A DNA stretch of 64,000 nucleotides from Helicobacter mehlei (GCF_003660265.1 NZ_QXQP01000007.1:1-64000), one strand, 5' to 3'. Numbered from the stretch's first letter, positions 18,587 through 28,599 are shown. A program made the numbers and translations. Notes: a model not told the origin generated them from the sequence alone.

Positions 18587-18898
18587 TTACCCCTCATCAA
18601 ACTCGTAAGTATGGACATACTTTAGCAAATCGTCAATCTCTTTTTCACGTTGGGTGAATTCTTTATTAAAATAAACCAAACGGCGTTCTAATTCCGCTTT
18701 GTTTAAAAACTTCTTGCGTGGATTGACAAAGCCCATATAGATGGACGCAAAAAATAAAATGATGAGATAAAAGCCCACGGTGGCGACCAAAGTCCCAAAT
18801 AACACAAATTCGGGCTGATCAAATTTTAACAAAGAGAGAATCAAGCCGATGAAAAACCCGCCCACAATGGAGAAGTTGATAAAGTTTTCTAATTTCAT
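18587..18898 (-). CDS. Small membrane protein of the flagellar operon (HP1033-like)
   Basis: About 103 residues with two hydrophobic segments (SIVGGFFIGLILSLL and FGTLVATVGFYLIILFFASIY), followed by a charged, helical C-terminal tail (KKFLNKAELERRLVYF). The ATG at 18896-18898 has GAGG at proper spacing; a codon four earlier is unlikely. It lies between flhG and fliA, a place kept in H. pylori as I recall. Its function is unknown, but the fixed position suggests a role in flagellar assembly or FlhG/FliA regulation. Confidence 0.75.
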   Translation of the reverse strand: MKLENFINFSIVGGFFIGLILSLLKFDQPEFVLFGTLVATVGFYLIILFFASIYMGFVNPRKKFLNKAELERRLVYFNKEFTQREKEIDDLLKYVHTYEFDEG

Positions 18899-18906
18899 CT
18901 CGCACC

Positions 18907-19779
18907 TCACAAATAGCGCAACAAGCGTCTAAAAAACCCGATAAAATTATCTTTGGGGGTTTCCAGCACGCCCTGTTCCAATTTTAGGGTTAGAATTTTA
19001 ACAATTTGGTTCATAGCAAACGAAAAGGCGTTAAAAGGTTCGCTTTTGCACAGAAGTTTGCGGTTTTTGATCGATTGTTTGATGGCGTTGTTATTTTGGA
19101 TATAGCCCAAGTAGTTTAAGGTCATGTTGGGGATATTTTCTTTTGCCACTCTCTGGATTCCTCCAAAAATCTGCAAACTCTTTTCAGCCGAGTCTACCAT
19201 ATTGACCAAAACAAACACATTATCTTTTGTCTTGGAATTGACCTTGATCGTGGTGTAGGCATCGGTGATGGCGGCTGGATCAGAAGTGGTGATCACCACC
19301 ACCGAATCGCTGGCGCGCAAAAAAGCTTGGGTAAATTCGCCAATCCCTGCTCCCGTATCAATAATCATGTAATCCAAATCGTCCAAAATGTTTTGTTCAT
19401 CCACAAAGCTATCTAAAATTTCTTGGCTGACATATTTAAAAATCTCTTCTCCGCTATCTCCGGGCACCAAATAAAACCCCTCTTCAATGGGATAGACTAC
19501 ATCGCTAAAGCGCACCTCTCCTCTTAGAGCGTGTAAAATGTTTTTGGTGGTCTTGATCCCAAAAATAATATCCAAATTGGCTAGCCCAATATCCGCATCC
19601 AACACGCCCACCTTGTAGCCAGCCTTAAACAAACAATAGGCTAGATTTGCGCTAATGGTGCTTTTGCCCACCCCTCCCTTACCGCTAGTGATGGCTACAA
19701 ACTTTGTTTTGCCCTTGTTGTTAAAAATACTTCTAGGCTCCATGATATTTTCTAGGCCACTTGCTTGATTATGCTTCAT
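18907..19779 (-). CDS. flhG: Flagellar number regulator FlhG (YlxH, MinD-like ATPase)
   Basis: A MinD-related ATPase that counters FlhF GTPase to set flagellar number and place. Deviant Walker [11 protein letters not shown] at residues ~34-43, GVLDADIGLANLDIIFG, Walker B-type DYMIIDTGAGIGEFTQ, and a C-terminal hydrophobic/basic region (GFFRRLLRYL) likely binding the membrane. The DQAGLR-type FlhF-activating N-terminus is only loosely visible (HNQASGLENI). Start overlaps flhF by four bases. 290 residues. Confidence 0.93.
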   Translation of the reverse strand: MKHNQASGLENIMEPRSIFNNKGKTKFVAITSGKGGVGKSTISANLAYCLFKAGYKVGVLDADIGLANLDIIFGIKTTKNILHALRGEVRFSDVVYPIEEGFYLVPGDSGEEIFKYVSQEILDSFVDEQNILDDLDYMIIDTGAGIGEFTQAFLRASDSVVVITTSDPAAITDAYTTIKVNSKTKDNVFVLVNMVDSAEKSLQIFGGIQRVAKENIPNMTLNYLGYIQNNNAIKQSIKNRKLLCKSEPFNAFSFAMNQIVKILTLKLEQGVLETPKDNFIGFFRRLLRYL

Positions 19780-21149
19780 GGATTTTTCCTACCCGGGTGG
19801 GAAAACCCATCCAACATGCAATCCACCAAATAATCATTACTGGCGACCAATAAATCCGCTGGGACTTCCTGCCCGATAGAGAGGTAACTAATGGGTTTCT
19901 TGCTCTCATAGACCAACGAAAATAAATTCCCAAACCCCCGACTCTCATCTAGCTTGGTGAAGATCAGGCTATCAATCTCTAAGGGGCTAAAGGCGTTGTA
20001 AATGTCCTTTAAATCTTCGTATTTGGTGGTGAGCGACAAAACTAATGTTGTATCGATTTTATAGTCATGTTCAGTGAATTTCTTCAAATTCTCAATCTTT
20101 TTCTTGTCATGCTGGGAGTGCCCGGTGGTATCGATCAAAATCACATCGCAATACTCCAAGGCTTCCATCTCTTTAGCAAAATCCTCCGAATCCATCACGG
20201 TTTCAATGCTAATTTTCATCTTTTTGGCATACCACATAAGTTGTTCGACTGCCCCAATTCGGTAGGTATCTAAGGTCAAAATCCCCACCTTATACTTTTG
20301 GTTTAACAACTTGGAGTAACGCGCGGCCAGCTTGGCTAAAGTTGTGGTTTTGCCCACACCCGTAGGACCCACCAACATTAAAATCTTTTTATAATTGGGA
20401 TCCAAGCCCTCATGACGGCAATAGATCATTTTGCGCAAGACCTCTCTAAAATAACGCTTGACCGTTACAGAGTTCTCCCGCATTTTAACGGGCATCAGCT
20501 CCAAGCTCAAACGCATGATCTCATCTAAATGCATTTTATGCATGCCACTATTTTTAGCCAAGCGGTAAATCTCGGCAAACTCTTGGGGGATGAAGAGTCC
20601 TTGCTCCTTTTCCTCGCTCCACACCATGTTTTGGATCAGCTTTAAATTATCGTTGATCTTATTCAACTCACCTTTAATGGAGTGCAAGCCCTCATCAGAT
20701 TTGTTAGCTTGGTGTGGGGGGCTTTTGGCTTGCTGTTCTCTAGCTTGGGCATCTTTTAAGCTACTTTGGGCAATTTGGGTCAAGCCCTTGGGTACGCTTA
20801 GTACGGGCGGAGATTCTTCTTGACTCTCTACACCGGCCAACTTGCGCATCTCCTTAATGGCCTCAGAGAGTTCCAAATCCACTGCCTCTTGGGGGGGTGC
20901 TTTGGGGGGCTCAGGGCGCGCACTCTGCAGGGCTTGATCCAAGCGTTCTTGCATGTTATTGCTCTTGGGGGGTTTGTTCTCCTCAGCAGGTTTATCCACA
21001 GCGACCACTACTTCATACAGTCCGGGTTCTGTTAGGGTTTTTTTGCGAATCTCCTTTGCTTTCACCACTAAAGCATTGTGCCCATGCTCGCTTTGGGCTA
21101 ATTTGAGTGCTTCAGCGGTGGTCTCCCCGCTATAAGTGTAAAGTTTCAT
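19776..21149 (-). CDS. flhF: Flagellar biosynthesis GTPase FlhF
   Basis: SRP-type GTPase that recruits the flagellar basal body to the pole. About 457 residues. An N-terminal B domain starts MKLYTYSGETTAEALKLAQ, a disordered Pro/Glu-rich linker runs to ~170, then the N and G domains: G1 LVGPTGVGKTTTLAKLAARY, G2/G3 DTYRIGAVEQL and DTTGHSQHD, G4 FTKLDESRGFGN. The ATG at 21147-21149 is chosen because the family begins there; upstream codons would run through folK. It is overlapped by the folK stop. Confidence 0.94.
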   Translation of the reverse strand: MKLYTYSGETTAEALKLAQSEHGHNALVVKAKEIRKKTLTEPGLYEVVVAVDKPAEENKPPKSNNMQERLDQALQSARPEPPKAPPQEAVDLELSEAIKEMRKLAGVESQEESPPVLSVPKGLTQIAQSSLKDAQAREQQAKSPPHQANKSDEGLHSIKGELNKINDNLKLIQNMVWSEEKEQGLFIPQEFAEIYRLAKNSGMHKMHLDEIMRLSLELMPVKMRENSVTVKRYFREVLRKMIYCRHEGLDPNYKKILMLVGPTGVGKTTTLAKLAARYSKLLNQKYKVGILTLDTYRIGAVEQLMWYAKKMKISIETVMDSEDFAKEMEALEYCDVILIDTTGHSQHDKKKIENLKKFTEHDYKIDTTLVLSLTTKYEDLKDIYNAFSPLEIDSLIFTKLDESRGFGNLFSLVYESKKPISYLSIGQEVPADLLVASNDYLVDCMLDGFSHPGRKNP

Positions 21150-21628
21150 GCTTCTCTCCAAGCCAAATGCCCCAAGATCAAGGGCACAAGAACCGATTCG
21201 CGCCGACTCCACTCGGGGTGTGGCAACATGCGGTGTGCTTGCCTAGATACTAGGCGGTTAAAAAAAATCACATCAATATCAAGGGTGCGGGGCGCATTCT
21301 TAAAGGCGCGTTTTCTAGTGCGCCCCCAGCGTCTCTCTAAGTAAAAGATGAGACTGAATAATTCTAGGGCACTTAATGCTGTTTTAAAAGAAAGGGTTGC
21401 GTTGTAAAAATGGGCCTGGTTATGATAACCAAAGGGCGGATTGAGATAAAGGGGTGAAGAGGTCAATAAAGAAAAGGCGCGGTGTTTAGCAAACCATAAC
21501 CAAAGCCGTTCAAAAATCTTTTTAGAGTCGCCCACATTGCTCCCTATGCCCAGTGTCGCTGTATTCTTCAAATCCCACGCACGCCCACATTTTTTGGGGA
21601 AAAATGGAGAATAGACCAGCGTACGCAT
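21146..21628 (-). CDS. folK: 2-amino-4-hydroxy-6-hydroxymethyldihydropteridine pyrophosphokinase
   Basis: Folate synthesis: transfers pyrophosphate from ATP to 6-hydroxymethyl-dihydropterin. HPPK marks: LGIGSNVGDSKKIFERL at residues ~26-42, FYNATLSFKT, and APRTLDIDVIFFN with the two Mg-binding Asp residues. The C-terminus has LPHPEWSRRESVLVPL. 160 residues. Its N-terminus has ~20 extra residues before the core, so a later start is possible. It sits between pepQ and flhF, and four bases overlap flhF. Confidence 0.9.
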   Translation of the reverse strand: MRTLVYSPFFPKKCGRAWDLKNTATLGIGSNVGDSKKIFERLWLWFAKHRAFSLLTSSPLYLNPPFGYHNQAHFYNATLSFKTALSALELFSLIFYLERRWGRTRKRAFKNAPRTLDIDVIFFNRLVSRQAHRMLPHPEWSRRESVLVPLILGHLAWREA

Positions 21629-21636
21629 CTAGTCCA

Positions 21637-22659
21637 TCAAATGATCTGCGCCCTTGAATCTTGCACAACCACGAGATCCTCAATCCTAATCCCATACTTG
21701 CCCGGAATATAAATCCCAGGTTCAATGGAAAATACCATGCCCTCCTCAATCACCATTTGGCTTCTGGGCGAAATAAAGGGCAACTCATGGATATCTAATC
21801 CAATCCCATGCCCGGTACCATGTCCAAAAAAACGCCCATACCCGCTTTTTTCAATCACGCCCCGCGCAATAGCATCGATTTGCTGGCCTGTCATGCCTGC
21901 TCTCAACTGTTCAATCGTGCTCTCTTGAGCTTGGCGCACAATATCATAAATCTTTTGCAATTCTGGATCGCCAAAGTGTTGGGGTCGATCGAAGCCCAGC
22001 TCTCCACTAAAAAGGGCACAGCGGGTGCGATCCGAGCAATAACGCTGGTATTTTAATCCCATATCCATTAAGAGCAAATCGCCCTTTTTGAGGTGGGTTT
22101 GCGAGTCTGGGAGGGCATGGGGTTTAGCCGCATTGGCATTAATGGCAACAATAGGCTCAAAACTCAAATCATAAACCCCTTGATGGGTTAAAAACTCCTT
22201 GACCTTGAATTGCAAAAACGCCTCGCTAGGTTCTTGCAAATCCGGCACACAACTAGCAAACTCCTTTAAGGCCTGTACATTAAGGTGTTGAGATTGCTTG
22301 AGCAAGGCGATCTGCTCGGGAGTTTTCACCACGCGTTGTTTGCGGTGGTAATCTAGCTCCCCCACTAACTTTTCACCCAAACGCGCCTCTAGGCGTTGGT
22401 AATTTTGCAAAGTGATTTGGGCGGGGTCAAAATAGAGTTTGTTAGGTGGGGTTTTTTGCACCAAATCGATCATATGTGCCCACAAGTCTGAGCCCTCCAC
22501 CACCTCAACCCCCCCTTGCACCTGCGCGCGCGCCTCTAGGGTGTATCTGGAGTCTGTGATGAAAAAGGCACGATCTTCAAGTTGTAAAAAAATCGCATGA
22601 TCACAGCTATACCCACATGCAAAATATTGGGCACTCTCGTTGGTGGTAAAATGCGCCAC
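21637..22659 (-). CDS. pepQ: Xaa-Pro aminopeptidase / proline dipeptidase (M24)
   Basis: Cleaves dipeptides or N-terminal residues before proline in the cytoplasm. The pita-bread metallopeptidase ligands are all visible: Asp in LLMDMGLKY and CSDRTRC, His in [14 protein letters not shown], Glu in [10 protein letters not shown] and [10 protein letters not shown]. 340 residues, with an N-terminal creatinase-like domain. It starts with GTG, sharing one base with the aroQ stop (TAGTG). Confidence 0.9.
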   Translation of the reverse strand: MAHFTTNESAQYFACGYSCDHAIFLQLEDRAFFITDSRYTLEARAQVQGGVEVVEGSDLWAHMIDLVQKTPPNKLYFDPAQITLQNYQRLEARLGEKLVGELDYHRKQRVVKTPEQIALLKQSQHLNVQALKEFASCVPDLQEPSEAFLQFKVKEFLTHQGVYDLSFEPIVAINANAAKPHALPDSQTHLKKGDLLLMDMGLKYQRYCSDRTRCALFSGELGFDRPQHFGDPELQKIYDIVRQAQESTIEQLRAGMTGQQIDAIARGVIEKSGYGRFFGHGTGHGIGLDIHELPFISPRSQMVIEEGMVFSIEPGIYIPGKYGIRIEDLVVVQDSRAQII

Positions 22660-23156
22660 TACTGCCCTCTAGACTCAAGCGAAGGGTTTTGGTTGGCTTG
22701 GCTTTCCTTAAGGGCTTTGAATTCAATGAGGATTTGTTTCATTGCAATTAAAGCCATGTGGTAACCAAGAGCCCCAAACCCCGTGATCACGCCCGCACTC
22801 ACCATGCCAGTGTAACTTGTTCGCCTAAAGTCCTCGCGCGCAAAAATGTTGGTCAAATGCACCTCAATTACAGGCATGTCCGCCAGCATGATCGCATCGC
22901 CAATTGCAATCGAAGTGTGGGAGAAAGCCCCGGGGTTAATCACAATGCCCTCATAGTCGCTCCCCACACACTCCTGAATTTTGTCAATGATCTCACCTTC
23001 AAAATTGCTTTGGAAAAACTCCAACTCCAAATCATTTTGTTTGGCAAAATCTTCCATGTTGTCATGGATTTGGTCCAAAGTAATGGGGCCATAGAGTCTA
23101 GGGTCTCTATGCCCTAACATATTGAGGTTAGGTCCTTGAATCACCAAAATTTTCAT
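22659..23156 (-). CDS. aroQ: 3-dehydroquinate dehydratase, type II
   Basis: Third shikimate-pathway step. Dodecameric type II enzyme of 165 residues: [22 protein letters not shown] carries the catalytic Tyr and Arg loop, [14 protein letters not shown] and [19 protein letters not shown] follow, and [20 protein letters not shown] carries the His and Arg. The ATG follows AAGGAG with a good gap. It is the first gene of the flagellar-containing operon, with a clear promoter 37 bases upstream. aroC lies elsewhere in the window. Confidence 0.95.
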   Translation of the reverse strand: MKILVIQGPNLNMLGHRDPRLYGPITLDQIHDNMEDFAKQNDLELEFFQSNFEGEIIDKIQECVGSDYEGIVINPGAFSHTSIAIGDAIMLADMPVIEVHLTNIFAREDFRRTSYTGMVSAGVITGFGALGYHMALIAMKQILIEFKALKESQANQNPSLESRGQ

Positions 23157-23192
23157 GCCATTCTCCTTACTAAGTTAAAGATTAAAGAGGTC

Positions 23193-23198
23193 ATTATA
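23193..23198 (-). promoter_or_regulatory. Putative extended -10 box of the aroQ-fliY operon
   Basis: On the minus strand TGCTATAAT gives an extended -10 about 37 bases before the aroQ ATG. It is a vegetative sigma-80-type signal, so these early flagellar genes (flhF, flhG, fliA, fliM, fliY) seem to be driven by the housekeeping sigma through a metabolic leader gene. Confidence 0.6.
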
Positions 23199-23249
23199 GC
23201 ATAAAATTAGGTTTAAAGCCCAAAATAGCCACCCCCATTCTGATCAGGT

Positions 23250-24887
23250 CTAGAGTGTAAAATTATGGACAATCTTTTGGAGATTTTGGGCGGTAACCTC
23301 CAGAGTGCTAATTTCTTTGGTGTTGCCTAACATCGATGCTGCTACCTCATGCGCCATGCGGGCGATTTGATTGACCTTATCGGCGATATCCTCAATGCTT
23401 TGGTGCTGATCTTTGGAATAAGACACAACATTTTTGGCATCTTTTAAGGAATGGGTGGCTTTGTCATAAATGGCCTCTAGGGCATAGGATGCGCCATCGA
23501 CATTGTCCTTGCTTTTTTTGATCTCAGCGACCATGTTTTCTATGCTACCCACCGATCTTTTAGTCTCCTCTTGAATGAGCCGGATGATGTGGTTAATCTC
23601 TTGAGTGGCCTTGCCCGTGTGTTCGGCCAACTTGCGAATTTCATCAGCTACCACCGCAAAGCCACGCCCATGCTCACCTGCCCGTGCCGCTTCGATAGCA
23701 GCATTCAAAGCTAGCAAATTGGTCTGATCGGCAATGTCTTGAATCAATTCAGCACTATTGCCAATGTTTTGCACATGTTGGTCTAGAGATTGGATTTGGG
23801 TAGCGGAGTCTTCAGCACCACGGCTAATACCCACCATGCTTTGAGCGGTCTCCTCCATAGCCTCTTTGCCTTTTTGACTCAATTCCACGCTTTGGAGCGA
23901 GTTGGCCTCTGTTTGCTCGACAATGTTACGCACGCATTTGACGCTATCTTGGACTTTTTGCATGCATTGTGTGAGCTGGTTAGTCATGTCCTCTTGTTTG
24001 TTGGCATTTTCTTGAGAGAGACGGGACAAATTGGCAATGAGACTAGATTTATCTGAAATATCACTAGAAGATTGGCTAATTTGCGTGATGATCTCAATCA
24101 TGGAGTGTTGCATGTCCCCCAGCGCATCAAGTGCACTGCCCTCAAACTTTGTTTGGACGGGCTTAGAGAGATCGCCCTTTGCCACCAGAGCGATGATCTG
24201 TTTGAGTTGCAAGGGTTCTGCGCCTAAAGCACACATGATGTTGCGCACAATCATAAAGGCAAGTCCCATGCCTGCAAGTGCAGCCAGCAAAGTTAAAAGG
24301 ATCATCAATGTGCTAAAACTGCTGGCAATATCACGCGCCATTGGTGTGAGCTGTCTGTTGAGATATTCCTCATAATTAATCAAGGCATTGACAGCGGCCA
24401 ACCACTTGACAAAATTAGGCCCTGTTTCTTGACTTAAAAATTGCGCTGCCTTTTTTTCATCTTGGCGTTTTAAAGCAATGGTTTTTTCGATTTGGGGGAG
24501 AGTGATGGCTTCTATGCGGTTGAGATTCTCGACTAACTTTTTTTCTTGATCGCTGATATGATCGGCTAGCTGGGTAAAAATCCCACGCATGAGAGCTTTA
24601 TTTTTCTGATAATCCTCATAGAGCTTGTGAATCAAATCGATTTGCTTCTGCATATAGGCATCATCTTGTGCTAACACCACATCCCGAATCGCAATGGATC
24701 GATCATGTACGCTACCTCTGAGATTGATCGCATAGCGTTGTTTGACCGCATTAAAGTCTGTCAATTCCGTTAAAATGTGATTGATGCTATGCACTCTGGA
24801 CACACCCACAATCGTGACAATCACCATTAAAAAAATGATCACGCCAAAACCCCCATAGAGTTTTTGGGATACACTTAATTTACTCAA
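23250..24887 (-). CDS. Methyl-accepting chemotaxis protein with 4-helix-bundle sensor
   Basis: A transmembrane chemoreceptor of 545 residues. TM1 ~11-31, a periplasmic four-helix bundle (4HB_MCP type, ~32-185), TM2 ~190-215, HAMP ~215-270, then the cytoplasmic signalling domain with the conserved hairpin tip [23 protein letters not shown]-type motif. Start is a TTG at 24885-24887 with AGGAG six bases upstream. No C-terminal CheR/CheB tether pentapeptide is seen. Ligand unknown; TlpA/TlpB-type receptors use dCACHE or PAS-like sensors, so this is a different class from those. Confidence 0.9.
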   Translation of the reverse strand: MSKLSVSQKLYGGFGVIIFLMVIVTIVGVSRVHSINHILTELTDFNAVKQRYAINLRGSVHDRSIAIRDVVLAQDDAYMQKQIDLIHKLYEDYQKNKALMRGIFTQLADHISDQEKKLVENLNRIEAITLPQIEKTIALKRQDEKKAAQFLSQETGPNFVKWLAAVNALINYEEYLNRQLTPMARDIASSFSTLMILLTLLAALAGMGLAFMIVRNIMCALGAEPLQLKQIIALVAKGDLSKPVQTKFEGSALDALGDMQHSMIEIITQISQSSSDISDKSSLIANLSRLSQENANKQEDMTNQLTQCMQKVQDSVKCVRNIVEQTEANSLQSVELSQKGKEAMEETAQSMVGISRGAEDSATQIQSLDQHVQNIGNSAELIQDIADQTNLLALNAAIEAARAGEHGRGFAVVADEIRKLAEHTGKATQEINHIIRLIQEETKRSVGSIENMVAEIKKSKDNVDGASYALEAIYDKATHSLKDAKNVVSYSKDQHQSIEDIADKVNQIARMAHEVAASMLGNTKEISTLEVTAQNLQKIVHNFTL

Positions 24888-24945
24888 TGATTTCTCCTCA
24901 TAAGTTGTATGCTAGTTAAAGGTTAATCGCCATGAAACTCTGCCT

Positions 24946-24951
24946 ATTATA
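24946..24951 (-). promoter_or_regulatory. Putative -10 box of the chemoreceptor gene
   Basis: TACTATAAT on the minus strand, about 58 bases before the TTG start. TATAAT is a perfect hexamer. No obvious FliA-type element was seen, so housekeeping transcription is likely. Confidence 0.5.
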
Positions 24952-25040
24952 GTACAAGGATATGTGGTTTGGGCAATATGTCTCAAAATATCCATTTTTA
25001 GACTTAGCCTGAATTAAAGCATAACATGCTAGACTGGCGC

Positions 25041-25289
25041 ATGCGTGTGGATAAATTTTTAAATGCGACCAATATCACCAAAAGGCGCGCGATTGCGCTG
25101 GATATGCTCAAAGAGGGAGTGGTGCACTTAAATGGGGTCTGTGTTAAACCCAGTAAAGAGGTGAAGGTGGGCGATGTGCTCCAAATTAAGTATTTGGATC
25201 GCCTGAAATCTTACCGCGTGCTGGCCATCCCCACACTTAAAACCATCCCCAAATCCCAAAGTCATTTGTACATACAAGAACTAGAATAA
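25041..25289 (+). CDS. S4-domain RNA-binding protein (Hsp15-like)
   Basis: About 82 residues dominated by one S4 RNA-binding fold: MRVDKFLNATNITKRRAIALDML, then VHLNGVCVKPSKEVKVGDVLQIKYL. Members of this class (Hsp15/HslR and relatives) bind rRNA or stalled 50S subunits; the role here is inferred. The ATG at 25041 is chosen because family members begin with MRxDKFL. An ATG five codons upstream (25026) is also possible. It lies 21 bases upstream of ileS, the same pair I recall in H. pylori (HP1423-HP1422). Confidence 0.82.
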   Translation: MRVDKFLNATNITKRRAIALDMLKEGVVHLNGVCVKPSKEVKVGDVLQIKYLDRLKSYRVLAIPTLKTIPKSQSHLYIQELE

Positions 25290-25310
25290 ATCCCAATAGA
25301 AAGGTTTGCT

Positions 25311-28121
25311 ATGCAAGATTACAAAGATAGTCTTATCCTCCCCCAAACTTCCTTCCCCATGAAAGCTAATGCCATTGCCAACGCTCCCAAGCTTTATGCG
25401 CGTTGGCGCGAACAAGCGGTTTATGCCCATATGTTGGACAAACGCCAAAACGCCTCAGAGGGCTTTGTTTTGCATGACGGACCGCCCTATGCGAATGGGC
25501 ATTTGCACATCGGGCACGCGCTCAACAAGATTTTAAAAGATGTGATCGTCAAACACCAATATTTCTTAGGCAAAAAGGTGGATTATGTGCCCGGGTGGGA
25601 TTGCCATGGCTTGCCCATTGAACAACAAGTTGAAAAGGATTTTAAAGCCGAGCAACACAGATTGCCCGCAGAGCAACGCCACGCTTTGGACGCGCTGGAG
25701 TTTCGCGATCGTTGCTACCAGCATGCCCAAAAGTTTATTGATGTCCAACGCGAAGAGTTTTTGCGCTTAGGGGTAGTGGGGGATTATGAAAAACCCTATG
25801 AAACCTATAAGTACGATTTTGAAGCCAGCATTTATCAAATGCTCTGTATCGCCGCACAAAAAGGTTTGCTCAAGCAACGCTTTAAACCCGTCTATTGGAG
25901 CTGGGCATGCCAGAGCGCGCTGGCTGAAGCCGAAGTAGAATACAAAGATAAGCAGTCCGATTCAATCTTTGTCAGCTTTGCCCTGCAACCACAAAGCGCC
26001 CAACTTCTCAGCCAACAAGCTCATTTTAGCACCCAAGAAACCCCTAAAGAATTTGCCCTTGTGATTTGGACGACCACCCCTTGGACCCTAGCGGCTAATG
26101 TGGGTATTGCGCTCAAACCCAAGACAACCTATGCGATCACTTCTAAAGGGCATGTGGTCGCGCTTTCTTTAGCCCAAAAGTTGCTAGAAAAGGGTATCTT
26201 AGAAGGGGAGATTGTGGGGAGCTTTGAGAGCGAATTGTTAGAGAGGGCTCTAACCACTAACCCCCTAAACCAGCGCGATTCTGTGGTTTTGCTAGGCGAT
26301 CATGTGAGCTTAGAAGAGGGGAGCGGGGCGGTGCATACTGCCCCCGGACACGGGGAAGAAGACTACCATTTATGCCTACAATATGATTTAGAGGTCTTAG
26401 TGCCTGTAGATGATTACGGGCGTTACAATGAAGAGATCTTGCAAAAAAAGCTCTTGCCTGAAGAGTTTTTAGGCCAGCATGTGCTCAAAATCCAACCCAA
26501 GATTTTAGAATTGCTCGATCAAAGCCTCTTGCACCACAGCACCATCACGCACTCCTACCCGCATTGTTGGCGCACCCATGAACCCGTCTTGTATCGCGCC
26601 ACCACCCAGTGGTTTATCATGATGGATGAGCCTTTTTTACAAGAAGATGGCAGCTATAAAACTTTGCGCCAAGTTGCCCTAGAGGCGATTGAGGATGTCG
26701 CCTTTTACCCCAAACAGGGTAAGAACCGCCTCAAAGCCATGCTAGAGCAACGCCCCGATTGGTGCGTGAGCAGACAGCGCAACTGGGGCGTGCCCATGGC
26801 GTTTTTCTTGGACAAACGCACTCAAGAGCCCTTGTTTGACGCGCCCATCTTAGAACATATTTACCAGATGTTCAAAGAAAAGGGCTGTAACGCGTGGTGG
26901 GAGCAAAGCGTGGTAGATCTCTTGCCAGAGGGGTTTAAGCACCTAGCCCCCAATTTAGAAAAGAACACCCATATCTTAGATGTGTGGTTTGATAGTGGGA
27001 GCACCTTTAAGGCGGTGTGTGAAGAGCGTTTGGGGGTTTATCCTAGCGATTTGGTGCTAGAGGGCAGCGATCAACACCGCGGTTGGTTTCAAAGCTCCTT
27101 ACTCTTAAGCTGTATCAAACACTCCCGCGCGCCCTTTAAAGGGGTGCTAACCCATGGCTTTACTGTGGATTCTAAGGGGCATAAGATGAGCAAGTCTAAG
27201 GGAAATGTCTTTTCTTTAGATGAAGTGCTCAACACCTATGGGAGCGATATTTTGCGCCTGTGGGTGGTGATGAATGACTATCAAGACAATTTGAGCGTCT
27301 CTCATGAGTTTTTTGCCCAAACTGCTGAAGGGTATAAAAAGGTGCGCAATACCTTGCGCTTTTTGCTAGCCAACACGGCGGGGTTAGAACGCCTAACCCC
27401 CATGCAAGATTTGAGCCTGATAGATTCGTGGATTTTAGCCCTAAGCTCCAAAGTCTTTAACCAAGTGCAAGAACACTTTAAGCAATTTGACTTCGTCAAG
27501 GGCTTGCAGAAACTCTTTAGCTTCGTGGCTAACGACTTGAGCGGGATTTACATGGATATTTGCAAGGACAGCCTGTATTGTGATCCCAAAGAGAGCCCCA
27601 AACGGCGCGCGATCCAAACGACCATGCTCTATTTAGCCCACCATTTGAGTTTTGCGCTCGCTCCCATTCTCACCTACACCATTGAAGAGGTGTTAGAACA
27701 CGCCAGCCCTCTATTTAAAGAAGTGGCTTTAGCTGGGGGCGGGGTCTTTGATCTGCAAATGCCCTTTTTATTGGAGGGAGCGGTTGCTCAAAGCGTGTTA
27801 GACCAATTTGAGCGCCCTCTAGAATTGCGCGCGCGCTTTAGTGAGGCGTTGGACGGGCTCAAAAAGGATAAAAGGGTGAAAACCTCCCTAGAAGTGCAAA
27901 TGTACCTCAAAGACGCTAAGGACATGGCATTTACCCACTATGCGGAGTGGTTGATGGTGAGTTGCGTGGGGCTTTGGGAGGGCAGCGGGGTGGATGTGTT
28001 GTTAGAAACCCCGGATTTTGTTTTGGCACGCGCTTCTTTGAAGAAGTGCCCGCGTTGTTGGCGCTTTCTAGCCCCTAAAGACGATCTGTGTGAGCGCTGT
28101 GAAGAGGTCTTGCATGCCTAG
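25311..28121 (+). CDS. ileS: Isoleucyl-tRNA synthetase
   Basis: Charges tRNA-Ile and edits mischarged valine. Class I synthetase of 936 residues. DGPPYANGHLHIGHALNK is the HIGH region, TTPWTLAANVG begins the CP1 editing domain, HGFTVDSKGHKMSKSKGN is the KMSKS loop, followed by anticodon-binding helices. The C-terminal zinc finger is CPRCWRF and CERCEE. The normal bacterial type (not the eukaryote-like mupirocin-resistant one) is indicated by this zinc finger and length. AAAGG precedes the ATG. Confidence 0.96.
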   Translation: MQDYKDSLILPQTSFPMKANAIANAPKLYARWREQAVYAHMLDKRQNASEGFVLHDGPPYANGHLHIGHALNKILKDVIVKHQYFLGKKVDYVPGWDCHGLPIEQQVEKDFKAEQHRLPAEQRHALDALEFRDRCYQHAQKFIDVQREEFLRLGVVGDYEKPYETYKYDFEASIYQMLCIAAQKGLLKQRFKPVYWSWACQSALAEAEVEYKDKQSDSIFVSFALQPQSAQLLSQQAHFSTQETPKEFALVIWTTTPWTLAANVGIALKPKTTYAITSKGHVVALSLAQKLLEKGILEGEIVGSFESELLERALTTNPLNQRDSVVLLGDHVSLEEGSGAVHTAPGHGEEDYHLCLQYDLEVLVPVDDYGRYNEEILQKKLLPEEFLGQHVLKIQPKILELLDQSLLHHSTITHSYPHCWRTHEPVLYRATTQWFIMMDEPFLQEDGSYKTLRQVALEAIEDVAFYPKQGKNRLKAMLEQRPDWCVSRQRNWGVPMAFFLDKRTQEPLFDAPILEHIYQMFKEKGCNAWWEQSVVDLLPEGFKHLAPNLEKNTHILDVWFDSGSTFKAVCEERLGVYPSDLVLEGSDQHRGWFQSSLLLSCIKHSRAPFKGVLTHGFTVDSKGHKMSKSKGNVFSLDEVLNTYGSDILRLWVVMNDYQDNLSVSHEFFAQTAEGYKKVRNTLRFLLANTAGLERLTPMQDLSLIDSWILALSSKVFNQVQEHFKQFDFVKGLQKLFSFVANDLSGIYMDICKDSLYCDPKESPKRRAIQTTMLYLAHHLSFALAPILTYTIEEVLEHASPLFKEVALAGGGVFDLQMPFLLEGAVAQSVLDQFERPLELRARFSEALDGLKKDKRVKTSLEVQMYLKDAKDMAFTHYAEWLMVSCVGLWEGSGVDVLLETPDFVLARASLKKCPRCWRFLAPKDDLCERCEEVLHA

Positions 28122-28554
28122 CACTCTTAGCCATTTGGGGGCTAAGACGCACTACGCGCAACACTATAGCCCCCATTTGCTAGAAGCCTTTGAGAACCCC
28201 CACCCGGAGCAGGACATTTTTACCTGCTTAGAGAGCCAAGAATTTACCAGCCTCTGCCCCATCACCGCCCAGCCGGATTTTGCGCGCGTGCGCATTGCCT
28301 ATATCGCGCATTTGAAAATGGTAGAGAGCAAGTCGCTCAAACTCTATTTATTCAGTTTTCGCAATGAGGGGGTTTTTGGGGAGGATTGTGTGGGCAAGAT
28401 TTTAAACGACCTAGTCGCCCTCTTAGCGCCCAAATACCTAGAAGTGCAAGCCCATTTTAGCGCGCGCGGAGGGATCACCATCACCCCCTTTGCCAACTAC
28501 GCCACTCCTGATTATGCCTCTTTGAAAGAACAACGCCTTTTAAAGTGCCTCTAG
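28114..28554 (+). CDS. queF: NADPH-dependent 7-cyano-7-deazaguanine reductase QueF
   Basis: Reduces the nitrile preQ0 to preQ1 for queuosine. Single-domain (YkvM-type) form, 146 residues: the catalytic Cys lies in FTSLCPITAQPDFA, the NADPH-binding ESKSLKLYLFSFRNEG motif follows (its usual E(S/L)K(S/A)xK(L/Y) signature), and HFSARGGITITPF closes the domain. The ATG at 28114 overlaps the ileS end by eight bases and has GAGG before it; an earlier in-frame codon at 28090 is unlikely. Works with tgt at the other end of the window. Confidence 0.92.
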   Translation: MPSTLSHLGAKTHYAQHYSPHLLEAFENPHPEQDIFTCLESQEFTSLCPITAQPDFARVRIAYIAHLKMVESKSLKLYLFSFRNEGVFGEDCVGKILNDLVALLAPKYLEVQAHFSARGGITITPFANYATPDYASLKEQRLLKCL

Positions 28555-28599
28555 ATCACTCCATGCCCAGAGCAGTAAGCTAATAGTAAGTCAATTGGC

